This document shows, one piece after another, positions 17,322 through 26,409 of a DNA stretch of 64,000 nucleotides (the first letter of the stretch is position 1; every line of letters starts with the position of its first letter). A program made the position numbers and the translations under genes. This stretch comes from CADCVT01 sp036389485 (GTDB lineage Bacteria > Actinomycetota > Thermoleophilia > Solirubrobacterales > Solirubrobacteraceae), in the NCBI GenBank assembly GCA_036389485.1, contig DASVPR010000035.1, positions 124,001-188,000 of the forward strand, given 5' to 3'. Under the pieces are notes generated by a model. It had not been told where the DNA came from. It was given only the letters and a program-made list of their open reading frames with translations, and searched no databases.

Positions 17322-18000
17322 ATGGCCGAGGTCCTCTACTACGCGATCCGTTCTTCGTGATGCTGCTCGTCGCGGAGTAGGCGTCGTTCCGGCACCTCGA
17401 CCACGACGAGCACGACCTCGTCGGCTTCGCGGCCCGCGACACGCGCACCTCGCTCGCGATGGGCCTCGTCGACGTGGTCGTCAACGTCGGGTGGAAGGTC
17501 GTCGTCGTCGCGGTGTACGCGGCGCTGTACGAGCTGACGCCGCTGCGCCTCGACCCCGGCAACCCGTTGACGTGGGTCGCGCTCTTCTTCGCTGACGACC
17601 TCGCGTACTACTGGTTCCACCGCGTGTCCCACGAGAGCCGCGTGTTCTGGGCCAGCCACGTCGTCCACCACTCCTCGCAGCACTACAACCTCTCGACCGC
17701 GCTGCGCCAGACGTGGGTCCCGATGATCTACCAGTTCTGGATCCACACCGAGCGGATCCACCGGCTGCCACGCTGGGTCGAGCGCGTGCTCAACACGCCG
17801 TCGCACCATCGCGTCTACCACGGGTCCAACCATCAGTACCTCGACAAGAACTACGGCGGGATCCTCATCGTCTGGGACCCCCTGTTCGGCACGTGGGCGC
17901 CCGAGGAGGAGCGCGTGCGCTATGGCCTGACCAAGCAGCCGCGGACGTTCAACCTGGTCGAGGTCGCGTTCCACGAGTACATCGCGCTCGCCCGCTCCGC
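17322..18000 (+). pseudogene. Decayed sterol desaturase / fatty acid hydroxylase family gene
   Basis: ATG 17322 starts MAEVLYYAI, then a one-base loss near 17349 shifts the frame (PFFVMLLVAE continues in the next frame). An in-frame TAG stands at 17378-17380. After it the protein resumes: ADDLAYYWFHRVSHESRVFWASHVVHH contains the HxxxH and HxxHH iron motifs, and SHHRVYHGSNH the third. At about 17725, TWVPM joins directly to IYQFWIH, skipping roughly 30 residues (a membrane hairpin) usual for the family. The C-terminus dissolves into low complexity near 18000. Three independent lesions indicate real decay. Confidence 0.78.
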
Positions 18001-18083
18001 CGCGCCCGCGGGATCCGGACGAAGCTCGCCGTCGCCCTCCGCGGCCCCGGGTGGTCTCCGCCGCCGACTACGATCGACGAAGT

Positions 18084-18464
18084 ATGCGAGCCCGAACCCG
18101 TTCCCTCCTCTGCGCCGGCCTGATCACGGCCGCCGCCGCCCCGGCACCCGCCGCCGACGCCGCGCCCACGCGCGTCTGCAAGTCCGCCGACCTCCGCTAT
18201 CCATTCGAGCCCGGCGGCCCGAAGACCTTCGGCGTCTTCAAGCTCCAGATCACCGGCGGGAGCTGCACGACCGCCCACAGCGTCGCGAAGCGCTGGATGA
18301 ACCGCTTCGAGGCGAACCTCCGCGCCGGCCGGGTCAAGCTCCCCCGCCGCGTCGGAGGCTTCACCTTCAAGTCCCTCCCGCCCCGCGAGGCCCAGACCTA
18401 CCGTCTCCGCGGCCGCCGCGACGACACGACGATCCGGTTCGACTACCGCGTCCCCAACGGCTGA
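18084..18464 (+). CDS. Small secreted hypothetical protein
   Basis: 126 residues from ATG 18084. A signal peptide is clear (basic MRARTRSLL, hydrophobic Ala/Leu core, cleavage near AADAAPT). The mature domain has two Cys (CKSADLRYPF and GGSCTTAHSVA), a pattern I have seen in small secreted actinobacterial proteins; GSCTTAHSVAKRW resembles a helix that packs on a small beta sheet. No enzyme motif. It ends 21 bases before the tRNA. Confidence 0.65.
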   Translation: MRARTRSLLCAGLITAAAAPAPAADAAPTRVCKSADLRYPFEPGGPKTFGVFKLQITGGSCTTAHSVAKRWMNRFEANLRAGRVKLPRRVGGFTFKSLPPREAQTYRLRGRRDDTTIRFDYRVPNG

Positions 18465-18485
18465 CGCGCGTACGCTTCGCAGCGC

Positions 18486-18559
18486 GCCCGGGTAGCCCAA
18501 CTGGCAGAGGCAGCGGATTTAAGCTCCGCTCAGTGTGGGTTCGACTCCCACCCCGGGCA
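18486..18559 (+). tRNA. tRNA with UAA (Leu) anticodon and short variable loop
   Basis: A 74-base cloverleaf: acceptor GCCCGGG/CCCGGGC with A73, anticodon stem GCGGA/TCCGC with loop TTTAAGC (anticodon TAA at 18520-18522), five-base variable loop TCAGT, and T arm GTGGG-TTCGACT-CCCAC. CCA is not encoded. A Leu anticodon is normally on a tRNA with a long variable arm, so identity is uncertain. It lies 29 bases upstream of the kinase gene. Confidence 0.85.
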
Positions 18560-18588
18560 TCGCGCGCGGGTTGCGTAGAGTCCATGGG

Positions 18589-19509
18589 GTGAGCGATCGC
18601 ATCATCGGCGTGGACGTCGGGGGCACGAAGATCGCCTCCGCCGCGCTGGAGGGCGGGTCGCTCGGGGACGTCGCTCTGACGCCGACCGAGACCGCGGACA
18701 GCGAGCGGTTCCTCGAGCAGCTCGCCGAGACCGTCTCCGCCCACGGGCCCGCGGATGCCGTCGGGATCGCCGTGCCGAGCGTCGTCGACTTCGCCAGCGG
18801 ATGCGCGCGGTTCAGCGTGAACGTGCCCCTGCAGGGCGTGCCGCTCCGAGCCGTGCTGAGCGCGAAGCTCGGCGGCGTGCCCGTCTTCGTCGACAACGAC
18901 GCGACGTGCGCCGCCCTGGCCGAGGCGCTCGACGACGACGGCAACCCGATCGCGAGCGTCGTGATCATGATCACGGTCGGGACGGGCGTCGGTGGCGGGA
19001 TCGTGCTCGACGGCAGGATCTTCAGGGGCGCGACGGGCGCCGCGGCCGAGCTCGGCCACATGATCGTCGCCGCCGACCTCAAAGACGGCGCGCCCGCAGC
19101 CCACAAGTTCCCGCACCCCGCCGCCATCGAGTCCTGGGCCGCCGGCCGCGAGCTCGACGAGCTCGGCGAGCAGCGCGGGATCGGGAAGGGCCCCGAGGTG
19201 GTGAAGCGCGCGAACGATGGGGACGAAGACGCCATCGACGCGATCCGCATCATCGGCGAGCGCCTCGGCGTCGGCATCGCGAACGTGACCAACGTCTTCG
19301 ACCCCGACCTGGTCGTCATCGGCGGCGGCGTGTCCACGGCCGGCGACCTGCTGACGAAACCGGCCGAAGAAGCCGCGAAGAGGCTCACCCTGACGGGCGT
19401 CGGCACGAAGACCCGGATCCAGCTCGCGCGCCACGGCGTCCACGCGGGCGTAAGAGGAGCGTCGTTGCTCGCCGCACATGAGCTGGAAGCGATGGAAAGG
19501 ACCGAATGA
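18589..19509 (+). CDS. ROK-family sugar kinase (probable glucokinase)
   Basis: 306 residues from GTG 18589. It phosphorylates glucose or a related hexose and feeds the operon downstream. Motifs: ATP loop GVDVGGTKIA (about 7-16), FVDNDATCAALAE with catalytic Asp, and GTGVGGGIVLDG. The usual ROK zinc site (CxCGxxGCxE) after ELGHM is missing; this stretch reads DLKDGAPAAHKFPHPAAIESWA with no Cys. Its stop overlaps the tal-pgi start (ATGA). Most likely a glucokinase from context, but substrate is not proven. Confidence 0.85.
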   Translation: MSDRIIGVDVGGTKIASAALEGGSLGDVALTPTETADSERFLEQLAETVSAHGPADAVGIAVPSVVDFASGCARFSVNVPLQGVPLRAVLSAKLGGVPVFVDNDATCAALAEALDDDGNPIASVVIMITVGTGVGGGIVLDGRIFRGATGAAAELGHMIVAADLKDGAPAAHKFPHPAAIESWAAGRELDELGEQRGIGKGPEVVKRANDGDEDAIDAIRIIGERLGVGIANVTNVFDPDLVVIGGGVSTAGDLLTKPAEEAAKRLTLTGVGTKTRIQLARHGVHAGVRGASLLAAHELEAMERTE

Positions 19510-22196
19510 GCACCCCCGCCGTCAACGCGAACCCGCGTCTCGCCGCGCTAGCCGCCGCCGGCACCAGCCCGTGGCTGGACCAGATCCGCCGGAGCCTGAT
19601 CGAGACCGGCGAGCTCGCCCGGCTCAGAGACGAGCTCAGCCTCCGCGGCGTCACGTCCAACCCCGCGATCTTCGAGAAGGCGATCCTCGGCTCGGCCGAC
19701 TACGACGACCAGATCGCCGAGATGGCGAAGGCAGGCGCCGACGATCGCGCGATCTTCCGCGCCCTCGCGGTAGCCGACGTGGGCGCGGCCGCGGACGTCC
19801 TGAGGCCCGTCTTCGACGAGCACCAGGACGGCTTCGTCAGCCTCGAGGTCGACCCCGACCTCGCGTTCGACACCGACAAGACGATGGCCCAGGCGCGCGA
19901 GTACTGGCAGGAGCTGGACCGCCCGAACGTGATGATCAAGATCCCCGGCACCCTCGAGGGCGTCCCGGCGATCGAGCAGGCGACGTACGAGGGGATCAAC
20001 GTCAACGTCACGCTGCTCTTCAGCGTCGAGGCGTACGCCCAGGTCGCCGAGGCGTACATCAAGGGCCTGGAGCGCCGCCACGCCGAGGGGAAGAGCGTCG
20101 ACGACATCCACTCCGTCGCGAGCTTCTTCGTCAGCCGCGTCGACACCGAGGTCGACAAGCGCCTGGCCAAGCTCGGCCGCGAGGACCTCCGCGGCAAGGC
20201 CGCCATCGCCAACGCCCGCAACGCGTACAAGAAGTTCCAGGACGTCTTCGAGGGCGAGCGCTTCGCCCAGCTGCGCGAGGCGGGGGCGAACGTCCAGCGC
20301 CCGCTGTGGGCCTCGACCGGCGTCAAGGACCCCGCGTATCCGGAGACGATGTACGTCGACACGCTCGTCGCGCCGCACACCGTCAACACGATGCCGATGG
20401 CGACGCTGCACGCCGTCGCCGAGCGCTCCGAGATCCGCGAGGACACCGCGCTCGAGGACCCGGCCGACGACCTGAAGGCGCTCGCCGACGCCGGCATCGA
20501 CCTCGAGGACGTCACCGGGCTGCTCCTCCGCGACGGCGTCGACAAGTTCGTCACGCCGATGGAGGCCCTGCTGCGCGGGATCGAGTCGAAGCGCGAGGCG
20601 ATCGTCACCCACCGCCCGACGACGCTCGACGCCTCGCTGCCGTCCGAGCTGGAGAAGCCGGTCGCCGACGAGGTCGAGCGGGCGGTGAGCGAGGAGGTCG
20701 CGCAGCGCGTCTGGGCGAGGGACCCGACGCTCTGGGGCGGCACGACGGACACGCCCGAGCTGGCGAACCGCCTGGGCTGGCTCACGGTCGGCGAGCAGAT
20801 GAGCGAGCAGGTCGACGACCTCGAGGCCTTCGCCCATGAGCTGAAGGAGGAGGGCTTCACCGACGCGGTCGTTCTCGGGATGGGCGGCTCGAGCCTCGCG
20901 CCGGAGGTGTTCGCCCGCAGCTTCGAGCCGACGTGCCTCCGGCTGCACGTCCTCGACTCGACGGATGCGGACGCGATCGCGGCGATCGAGAAAGCGACGC
21001 GCGACGAGAAGACGATCTACGTCGTCTCGACGAAGTCCGGCGGCACGATCGAGACGCGCTCGCTGGCCGACCACTTCTGGTCGCGCACGCCGGACGGGAA
21101 GCACTTCGTCGCCATCACCGATCCCGGCTCATCGCTCGAGGACCTGGCGAAGGAGCGGGGCTTCCGGCGCACGTTCCTCGCCGACCCCGACATCGGCGGG
21201 CGCTACAGCGCGCTCAGCCCGTTCGGGCTCGTGCCCGCGGCGCTGATGGGCGCGCCGGTGCAGGCGCTGCTCGACGGCGCCGCCGTCGCCGAGGAGGCGT
21301 GCAGCGCGGCCGACCCCGGCGCCGGCAACAGCGGCCTGTGGCTCGGCGCGGCGCTGGGCGCGCTCGCGAAGGGCGGCCGCGACAAGCTGACGTTCGTCGT
21401 CGACGACCGGATCGCGTCGTTCGGCCTGTGGGTCGAGCAGCTCGTCGCGGAGTCGACGGGCAAGCACGGCCGCGGGATCCTGCCCGTCGCCGACGAGCCG
21501 CTCGGCGAGCCGGGCGACTACGGCGACGACCGCGTCTTCGTGCACCTGCGCGGCGACGACGACGAGCCGCTCACGAGCCTCATCGACGCCGGCCACCCGG
21601 TCCTCACGCTGCCGATCGAGGGGCCCGAGGACCTCGGCCGCATCTTCTTCTTCGCTGAGTTTGCGACCGCGGTCGCCGGCTGGTCGCTGGGCATCAACCC
21701 GTTCGACCAGCCCAACGTCCAGGAGGCGAAGGACAACACGACCAAGGCGCTCGAGGAGGCCGCCGAGGAGCCGTTCGCCAGCGCCGCCGAGGCGATCCGG
21801 GCGCTGCTCGACGACGCGCGGCCGCCGGCGTACGTCGCGATCATGGCCTACGCCGCGCCGAGCGAGGAGATCGACGCGGCCGCGGCGGAGCTGCGCCGTG
21901 CGATCCGCGCGCGGACCAAGGCCACGACCACGTTCGGCTACGGCCCGCGCTTCCTCCATTCGACCGGCCAGTACCACAAGGGCGGCACGGCGACGGGGCG
22001 CTTCCTCCAGCTCGTGCACGACGCGGCGGACGACGTCGAGGTCCCGGACAAGCGGTTCACCTTCGAGCAGCTCAAGCGCGCGCAGGCGGTCGGCGACTTC
22101 CGGACGCTGCGCGAGCACGGGCTGCCGGCGCAGCGCGTGCGCCTGGAGGGCGATCCGGCGGAGGCGATCCGGGCGCTCGCGCGCGAGGTCGGCTGA
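19506..22196 (+). CDS. Bifunctional transaldolase / glucose-6-phosphate isomerase fusion
   Basis: 896 residues. The N-terminal half (about 1-370) is a transaldolase: VTSNPAIFEKAI, Schiff-base Lys in NVMIKIPGT, and NVTLLFSVEAY. The C-terminal half (about 400-896) is phosphoglucose isomerase: GMGGSSLAPEVF, STKSGGTIETRS, and the Gln/His catalytic end FLHSTGQYHKGG. One polypeptide therefore links glycolysis and the pentose phosphate pathway. ATG 19506 overlaps the kinase stop, and gnd begins at its stop. Fusions of this order are known in several Actinobacteria and Chloroflexi. Confidence 0.95.
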   Translation: MSTPAVNANPRLAALAAAGTSPWLDQIRRSLIETGELARLRDELSLRGVTSNPAIFEKAILGSADYDDQIAEMAKAGADDRAIFRALAVADVGAAADVLRPVFDEHQDGFVSLEVDPDLAFDTDKTMAQAREYWQELDRPNVMIKIPGTLEGVPAIEQATYEGINVNVTLLFSVEAYAQVAEAYIKGLERRHAEGKSVDDIHSVASFFVSRVDTEVDKRLAKLGREDLRGKAAIANARNAYKKFQDVFEGERFAQLREAGANVQRPLWASTGVKDPAYPETMYVDTLVAPHTVNTMPMATLHAVAERSEIREDTALEDPADDLKALADAGIDLEDVTGLLLRDGVDKFVTPMEALLRGIESKREAIVTHRPTTLDASLPSELEKPVADEVERAVSEEVAQRVWARDPTLWGGTTDTPELANRLGWLTVGEQMSEQVDDLEAFAHELKEEGFTDAVVLGMGGSSLAPEVFARSFEPTCLRLHVLDSTDADAIAAIEKATRDEKTIYVVSTKSGGTIETRSLADHFWSRTPDGKHFVAITDPGSSLEDLAKERGFRRTFLADPDIGGRYSALSPFGLVPAALMGAPVQALLDGAAVAEEACSAADPGAGNSGLWLGAALGALAKGGRDKLTFVVDDRIASFGLWVEQLVAESTGKHGRGILPVADEPLGEPGDYGDDRVFVHLRGDDDEPLTSLIDAGHPVLTLPIEGPEDLGRIFFFAEFATAVAGWSLGINPFDQPNVQEAKDNTTKALEEAAEEPFASAAEAIRALLDDARPPAYVAIMAYAAPSEEIDAAAAELRRAIRARTKATTTFGYGPRFLHSTGQYHKGGTATGRFLQLVHDAADDVEVPDKRFTFEQLKRAQAVGDFRTLREHGLPAQRVRLEGDPAEAIRALAREVG

Positions 22197-23125
22197 TGCA
22201 GATCGGCTTCGTGGGCCTGGGCCGGATGGGCGGCAACATGGTCCACCGGATCCACCGCGACTCAGACCACCAGGCGGTGGCCTTCGACTTCTCCGAGGAG
22301 GCGCGGGCGAAGGCGGAGTCGCACGGGGCCACCGGCGCCGCGTCGCTGGAGGAGCTCGTCCGCAACCTCGACCCGCCGCGGACCGTCTGGGTGATGGTGC
22401 CCGCCGGCGACCCGACCGAGCAGACCGTCAACCAGCTCGCCGAGCTGCTCGACGAGGGCGACGCGATCGTCGACGGCGGCAACACGAAGTGGACCGACGA
22501 CAGGCGCCGCGCGGAGGCGCTCGCCCCGCGCGGGATCCACTACGTCGACGTCGGGACGAGCGGCGGCGTCTGGGGGCTGGAGGTTGGCTACTGCATGATG
22601 GTCGGCGGCCCCGACGAGGCGGTCGAGCGGCTCAGCCCGATCCTCGACGTCCTCGCCCCGCCGCCCGACGACGAGCACGGCCCCGGCTGGCGCCACATGG
22701 GCCCGACCGGCTCGGGCCACTACGTGAAGATGGTCCACAACGGGGTGGAGTACGGGATCATGCAGGCGTACGCGGAGGGGTTCGCGCTGTTCGACGCCAG
22801 CGCCTACGAGCTCGACAACGCCGCCATAGCGCACCTCTGGATGCGGGGCTCGGTGGTCCGCTCCTGGCTGTGCGAGCTGGCGGCGCGCGCGTTCGAGCAG
22901 GAGGGCAACGACCTCGACGCGCTCGACCCCGTCGTCGCCGAGTCGGGCGAGGGCCGTTGGACGGTGGAGGACGCGGTCGAGCAGAGGGTGCCGCTCCCGG
23001 TGATCACTGCGGCGCTGTACGAGCGCTACAGCTCGCAGTCGCGCGGCGACTTCGCCGCGAAGGTGAACGCCGCCCTGCGCGCGCAGTTCGGCGGGCACGC
23101 GGTGCAACGGCGGGCCGACGGCTGA
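22196..23125 (+). CDS. gnd: 6-phosphogluconate dehydrogenase (decarboxylating), short form
   Basis: 309 residues, ATG 22196 overlapping the previous stop. It oxidises 6-phosphogluconate to ribulose 5-phosphate and CO2. Nucleotide loop GFVGLGRMGGNM (about residues 4-15), DGGNTKWTDD, and the catalytic GSGHYVKMVHNGVEYGIMQ are all present. The length marks the short GndA/YqeC-like type rather than the 470-residue enzyme. The N-terminal loop has no NADP-specific feature I can read with confidence. Confidence 0.93.
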   Translation: MQIGFVGLGRMGGNMVHRIHRDSDHQAVAFDFSEEARAKAESHGATGAASLEELVRNLDPPRTVWVMVPAGDPTEQTVNQLAELLDEGDAIVDGGNTKWTDDRRRAEALAPRGIHYVDVGTSGGVWGLEVGYCMMVGGPDEAVERLSPILDVLAPPPDDEHGPGWRHMGPTGSGHYVKMVHNGVEYGIMQAYAEGFALFDASAYELDNAAIAHLWMRGSVVRSWLCELAARAFEQEGNDLDALDPVVAESGEGRWTVEDAVEQRVPLPVITAALYERYSSQSRGDFAAKVNAALRAQFGGHAVQRRADG

Positions 23126-23128
23126 GCC

Positions 23129-24652
23129 ATGGCGACCGCCGAGGTCAACCCGCTCTCCACCGGCCTCGAGCGCCTGCCCGTCCACCCGACGACGCTCGTC
23201 ATCTTCGGCGCGACCGGCGACCTCGCGCGCCGCAAGCTGCTGCCCGCGGTCTACAACCTCGCCCACGAGGGCGCGCTGCCGGAGCGCTTCCAGCTGGTGG
23301 GCGCGTCGCGCGGCGAGCTGAGCGACGCGGACTTCCGGCAGCAGGCGGTCGAGTCGATCAAGCGCTTCTCGCGGCGCGCGCCGGACGAGGAGGTCCTCAA
23401 CCGGATGGTCGAGGGCATCCGCTACGTCGTCGCCCCGTTCGACGACCCGGGCGGCTACGAGCGCCTCGACGCCGTGCTGCGCGAGCTGGACGAGGTCGCG
23501 GGCGTCCCGCTGAACCGCTGCTTCTACCTCTCGACCGCGCCGTCGTTCTTCCCCGTCATCGTCGAGCGCCTCGGGGCGCAGGGGCTGCAGCGCCACGAGG
23601 ACGTCGAGGTTCGCGTCGTGATCGAGAAGCCGATCGGGCACGACCTCGAGTCCGCCCGGGAGCTGAACCGGCGCGTGCTCGCGGTCGTCGACGAGCGCCA
23701 GGTCTTCCGCATCGACCACTACCTGGGCAAGGAGACCGTCCAGAACATGCTCGCGTTCCGCTTCGCGAACGGGCTGTTCGAGCCGGTGTGGAATCGCAAC
23801 TACATCGACAACGTCCAGATCACGGCCTCGGAGGACATCGGCATCGGCACGCGCGCCGGCTACTACGACCAGTCCGGCGCGCTGCGCGACCTCGTGCAGA
23901 ACCACATGCTGCAGCTCTTGACGCTGCTCGCGATGGAGCCGCCGGTGCGCTTCGCCGCCGACCAGGTGCGCGACGAGAAGGTCAAGGTGCTGCGCGCGAT
24001 CCCGCCGCCGGACCCCGACCGCATCGAGGCCTTCGCGGTGCGCGCGCAGTACGCGGCGGGGACCGTGGCCGGGGAGGACGTGCCGGCGTACCTGCAGGAG
24101 CCCGACGTCCCCGACGACTCGAAGACCGAGACGTACGCCGCCCTGCGGCTGGAGGTCGACAACTGGCGCTGGGCGGGCGTCCCGTTCTACCTGCGCACCG
24201 GGAAGCGGCTGGCGCGGAAGGTGACCGAGATCGCGGTGACGCTGAAGCCGGTGCCGCACCTGGCGTTCGAGCAGGCGGGCTCGCTCGGCGTGCGGCCCAA
24301 CGAGCTGATCTTCACGGTGCAGCCGAACGAGGGCGTGTCGCTGTCGCTCAGCGCGAAGATCCCCGGCACGCGGATGTCGCTGCGTCCGGTGAACATGGAG
24401 TTCCTGTACGGGACGTCGTTCCTGTCGCAGTCGCCGGAGGCCTACGAGCGCCTGCTGCTCGACGCGATGCGCGGGGACGCGACGCTGTTCACGCGCGACG
24501 ACGAGGTCGAGGCGCAGTGGCGGATCATCGACCCGGTGCTGAAGGGCTGGGCGGCGCTCGACGGCGACGTCCCGCAGTACGAGGCGGGGGCGCAGGGCCC
24601 GGAGGAGGCGCGCGGCCTGCTCCTCGGCGAGGACCGCTGGCGGAGGATCTAG
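23129..24652 (+). CDS. zwf: Glucose-6-phosphate 1-dehydrogenase
   Basis: 507 residues, ATG 23129. It makes 6-phosphoglucono-lactone and reduced NAD(P). FGATGDLARRKLLPA is the nucleotide site (about residues 26-40), RIDHYLGKE the catalytic motif (His in RIDHYLG at about 194-200), and EKPIGHDLESA the family signature. Full length. Within the operon it precedes opcA, whose product usually assembles or activates Zwf in Actinobacteria and cyanobacteria. Confidence 0.96.
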   Translation: MATAEVNPLSTGLERLPVHPTTLVIFGATGDLARRKLLPAVYNLAHEGALPERFQLVGASRGELSDADFRQQAVESIKRFSRRAPDEEVLNRMVEGIRYVVAPFDDPGGYERLDAVLRELDEVAGVPLNRCFYLSTAPSFFPVIVERLGAQGLQRHEDVEVRVVIEKPIGHDLESARELNRRVLAVVDERQVFRIDHYLGKETVQNMLAFRFANGLFEPVWNRNYIDNVQITASEDIGIGTRAGYYDQSGALRDLVQNHMLQLLTLLAMEPPVRFAADQVRDEKVKVLRAIPPPDPDRIEAFAVRAQYAAGTVAGEDVPAYLQEPDVPDDSKTETYAALRLEVDNWRWAGVPFYLRTGKRLARKVTEIAVTLKPVPHLAFEQAGSLGVRPNELIFTVQPNEGVSLSLSAKIPGTRMSLRPVNMEFLYGTSFLSQSPEAYERLLLDAMRGDATLFTRDDEVEAQWRIIDPVLKGWAALDGDVPQYEAGAQGPEEARGLLLGEDRWRRI

Positions 24653-24655
24653 GCC

Positions 24656-25684
24656 GTGACGGACGCGCTGTGGAGCGCCGAGGACACGACGCCGTCGGAG
24701 GTCGAGGCCGCGCTGCGCAGCATGGAGGCCGAGCGCCATCAGGAGGATCGCGCCGTGCCCGCGCGCGTGCTGAACCTCGTCACGATCGTCGACCGGGAGT
24801 GGCGCGGCGAGATCGAGAACCGCCTGTCGAGGGTCGGCCGCTACGCGGCGTCGAGGACCGTGCTGTGCGCCGTCGAGCCGGGGCGCGACCGGCTGTCGGC
24901 CCGCGCGAGCGTGCACGCGGAGGCGGGCGCGGTGCGCGAGCACGTGCTGCTCGAGATGGGCGAGCGGCACCTGCCGCGGCTGGACCGCGTCCTCGACCCG
25001 CTCGTGATCACCGACGTCGCCACCGCGGTGTGGGCGCCGCACGGCCACGACGAGGGCGTCGACGCGGTATGCGGCCTCGCGCAGGTCGTCCTGCGCGACT
25101 CCGTCGACGAGCCCGACCCGCGCACGGCGCTGGAGCGCGCCGCCGATCTGTCGCGGCGGACGTACGTCGTCGACCTCGCCTGGCTGCGCTCGACGCCGTG
25201 GCGCGAGCGGATCGCCGCGACGTTCGACCCGCCGGCATGGCGCGGCCACCTGCGCAAGCTGAGCGCGGTCACGGTCCGCCACAGCCCGGAGTCGACCGTC
25301 GCCGCGCTGCTGCTCCTCGGCTGGCTCGCGACGCGGCTCGGCTGGGAGGTCTCGTCGCTGACGAGCGCGTCGGGCGCGCTGCACGGCCGCGCGAGCGGCC
25401 GGCGCGGCGAGGTGCGCCTCTCCGTCGAGCCGGCCGAGCAGGCCGTGCGCGGGCTGGCCGGCGTCACGCTCGAGACCGCCGACGGCATGTCGCTCGCGCT
25501 CGACCGCGGCAAGGGCGGGCTGCAGGCGCACCGGCGCTTCCCCGACGGCCGCGAGACCCGCTGGACCGTCCTCGGCGCATCCCGCGGAGAGCCCGGGATC
25601 CTCGGCGAGGGGATCCGCCAGGCGCTGCTGCGCGAGCCCACGTACGAGCCCGCGCTCCAGGCCGCCAGGGTGCTCGCGGGGTGA
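24656..25684 (+). CDS. opcA: Glucose-6-phosphate dehydrogenase assembly protein
   Basis: 342 residues from GTG 24656, three bases after zwf. OpcA family proteins bind Zwf and promote its active oligomeric, redox-controlled form. Recognisable blocks: LNLVTIVDREWRGEIENRL, RDRLSARASVH, HLPRLDRVLDPLVITDVATAVWAPHGH (near residues 105-130) and DLAWLRSTPWRERIA. Position between zwf and pgl is the standard actinobacterial order. Confidence 0.93.
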   Translation: MTDALWSAEDTTPSEVEAALRSMEAERHQEDRAVPARVLNLVTIVDREWRGEIENRLSRVGRYAASRTVLCAVEPGRDRLSARASVHAEAGAVREHVLLEMGERHLPRLDRVLDPLVITDVATAVWAPHGHDEGVDAVCGLAQVVLRDSVDEPDPRTALERAADLSRRTYVVDLAWLRSTPWRERIAATFDPPAWRGHLRKLSAVTVRHSPESTVAALLLLGWLATRLGWEVSSLTSASGALHGRASGRRGEVRLSVEPAEQAVRGLAGVTLETADGMSLALDRGKGGLQAHRRFPDGRETRWTVLGASRGEPGILGEGIRQALLREPTYEPALQAARVLAG

Positions 25685-25730
25685 CGGGCACGAGGCCGCT
25701 CGCCTTCGGCCGCCGGAGGGCGGGGGCGCA

Positions 25731-26375
25731 GTGTCGACGTTGACGGTCTGCACGGACGCGGACGAGGCGGCGGCGCGCGTCGTCACCCTCCTCCACGACC
25801 GCATCGCCGCCGGTGCGCGCCACATCGCGCTCTCCGGCGGCACGACACCCCGCCGCGCGTACGAGCTGCTGGCCGAACGCGGGGTGGGGGACACCGAGTT
25901 CTGGCTCGTCGACGAGCGCTGCGTGCCATCGGACGACGAGGCCTCCAACGCGCGGATGCTGCGCGAGGCGCTGGGCGAGGGCGCGCGGGTGCGCGAGGCG
26001 CGCGGCGAGCTCGGCCCGGAGGACGCGGCGTGGCTCTACGCGCGCGAGGTCGAGGCCATGGGGGACGCGTTCGACGCCGTCCTGCTCGGGCTCGGCCCCG
26101 ACGGCCACACCGCGTCGCTCTTCCCCGACCACCCCGAGGCGTGGTCGCGGCACGCGCCGGTCATCGGCGTGCGCGGCGCGCCGAAGCCTCCGCCGGAGCG
26201 GATCAGCCTCACGCTGCCCGTCATCGCGCGCGCGCGGCTCACCGTGCTGCTCGTGACCGGCGAGGACAAGCGCGAGGCGTTGGCGCGCGTGCGCGCCCGC
26301 GACGAGGCGCTGCCGATCAGCGCGCTCGGCGACGCGCTGGACGAGATCGTGTGCGATCGCGCGGCAGCGGGATGA
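25731..26375 (+). CDS. pgl: 6-phosphogluconolactonase
   Basis: 214 residues, GTG 25731. It hydrolyses the lactone made by Zwf. SGGTTPRRAYELL (about residues 32-44), VDERCVPSDDEASN (62-75) and GLGPDGHTASLFP (about 116-128) are DevB/Pgl hallmarks. It is a little shorter than usual (about 240). It is the last gene of the pentose phosphate operon; 46 bases separate it from opcA, the widest gap in the cluster. Confidence 0.93.
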   Translation: MSTLTVCTDADEAAARVVTLLHDRIAAGARHIALSGGTTPRRAYELLAERGVGDTEFWLVDERCVPSDDEASNARMLREALGEGARVREARGELGPEDAAWLYAREVEAMGDAFDAVLLGLGPDGHTASLFPDHPEAWSRHAPVIGVRGAPKPPPERISLTLPVIARARLTVLLVTGEDKREALARVRARDEALPISALGDALDEIVCDRAAAG

Positions 26376-26409
26376 GGTGCCGGGCCGGCTCGTCGCGCCG
26401 GGCGGCGGG

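Noticed and set aside
18486..18559. Calling this a tRNA-Lys or tRNA-Met gene because the body resembles type-I tRNAs
   Set aside because: The anticodon stem pairs only in the register that gives TAA; other registers break the stem. I kept UAA and noted the identity problem.
22262..25948. A 1,228-codon open reading frame on the minus strand across gnd, zwf and opcA
   Set aside because: It is opposite strong, motif-bearing genes and reads as low-complexity Arg/Ala/Val; such long antisense frames are expected at this GC content.
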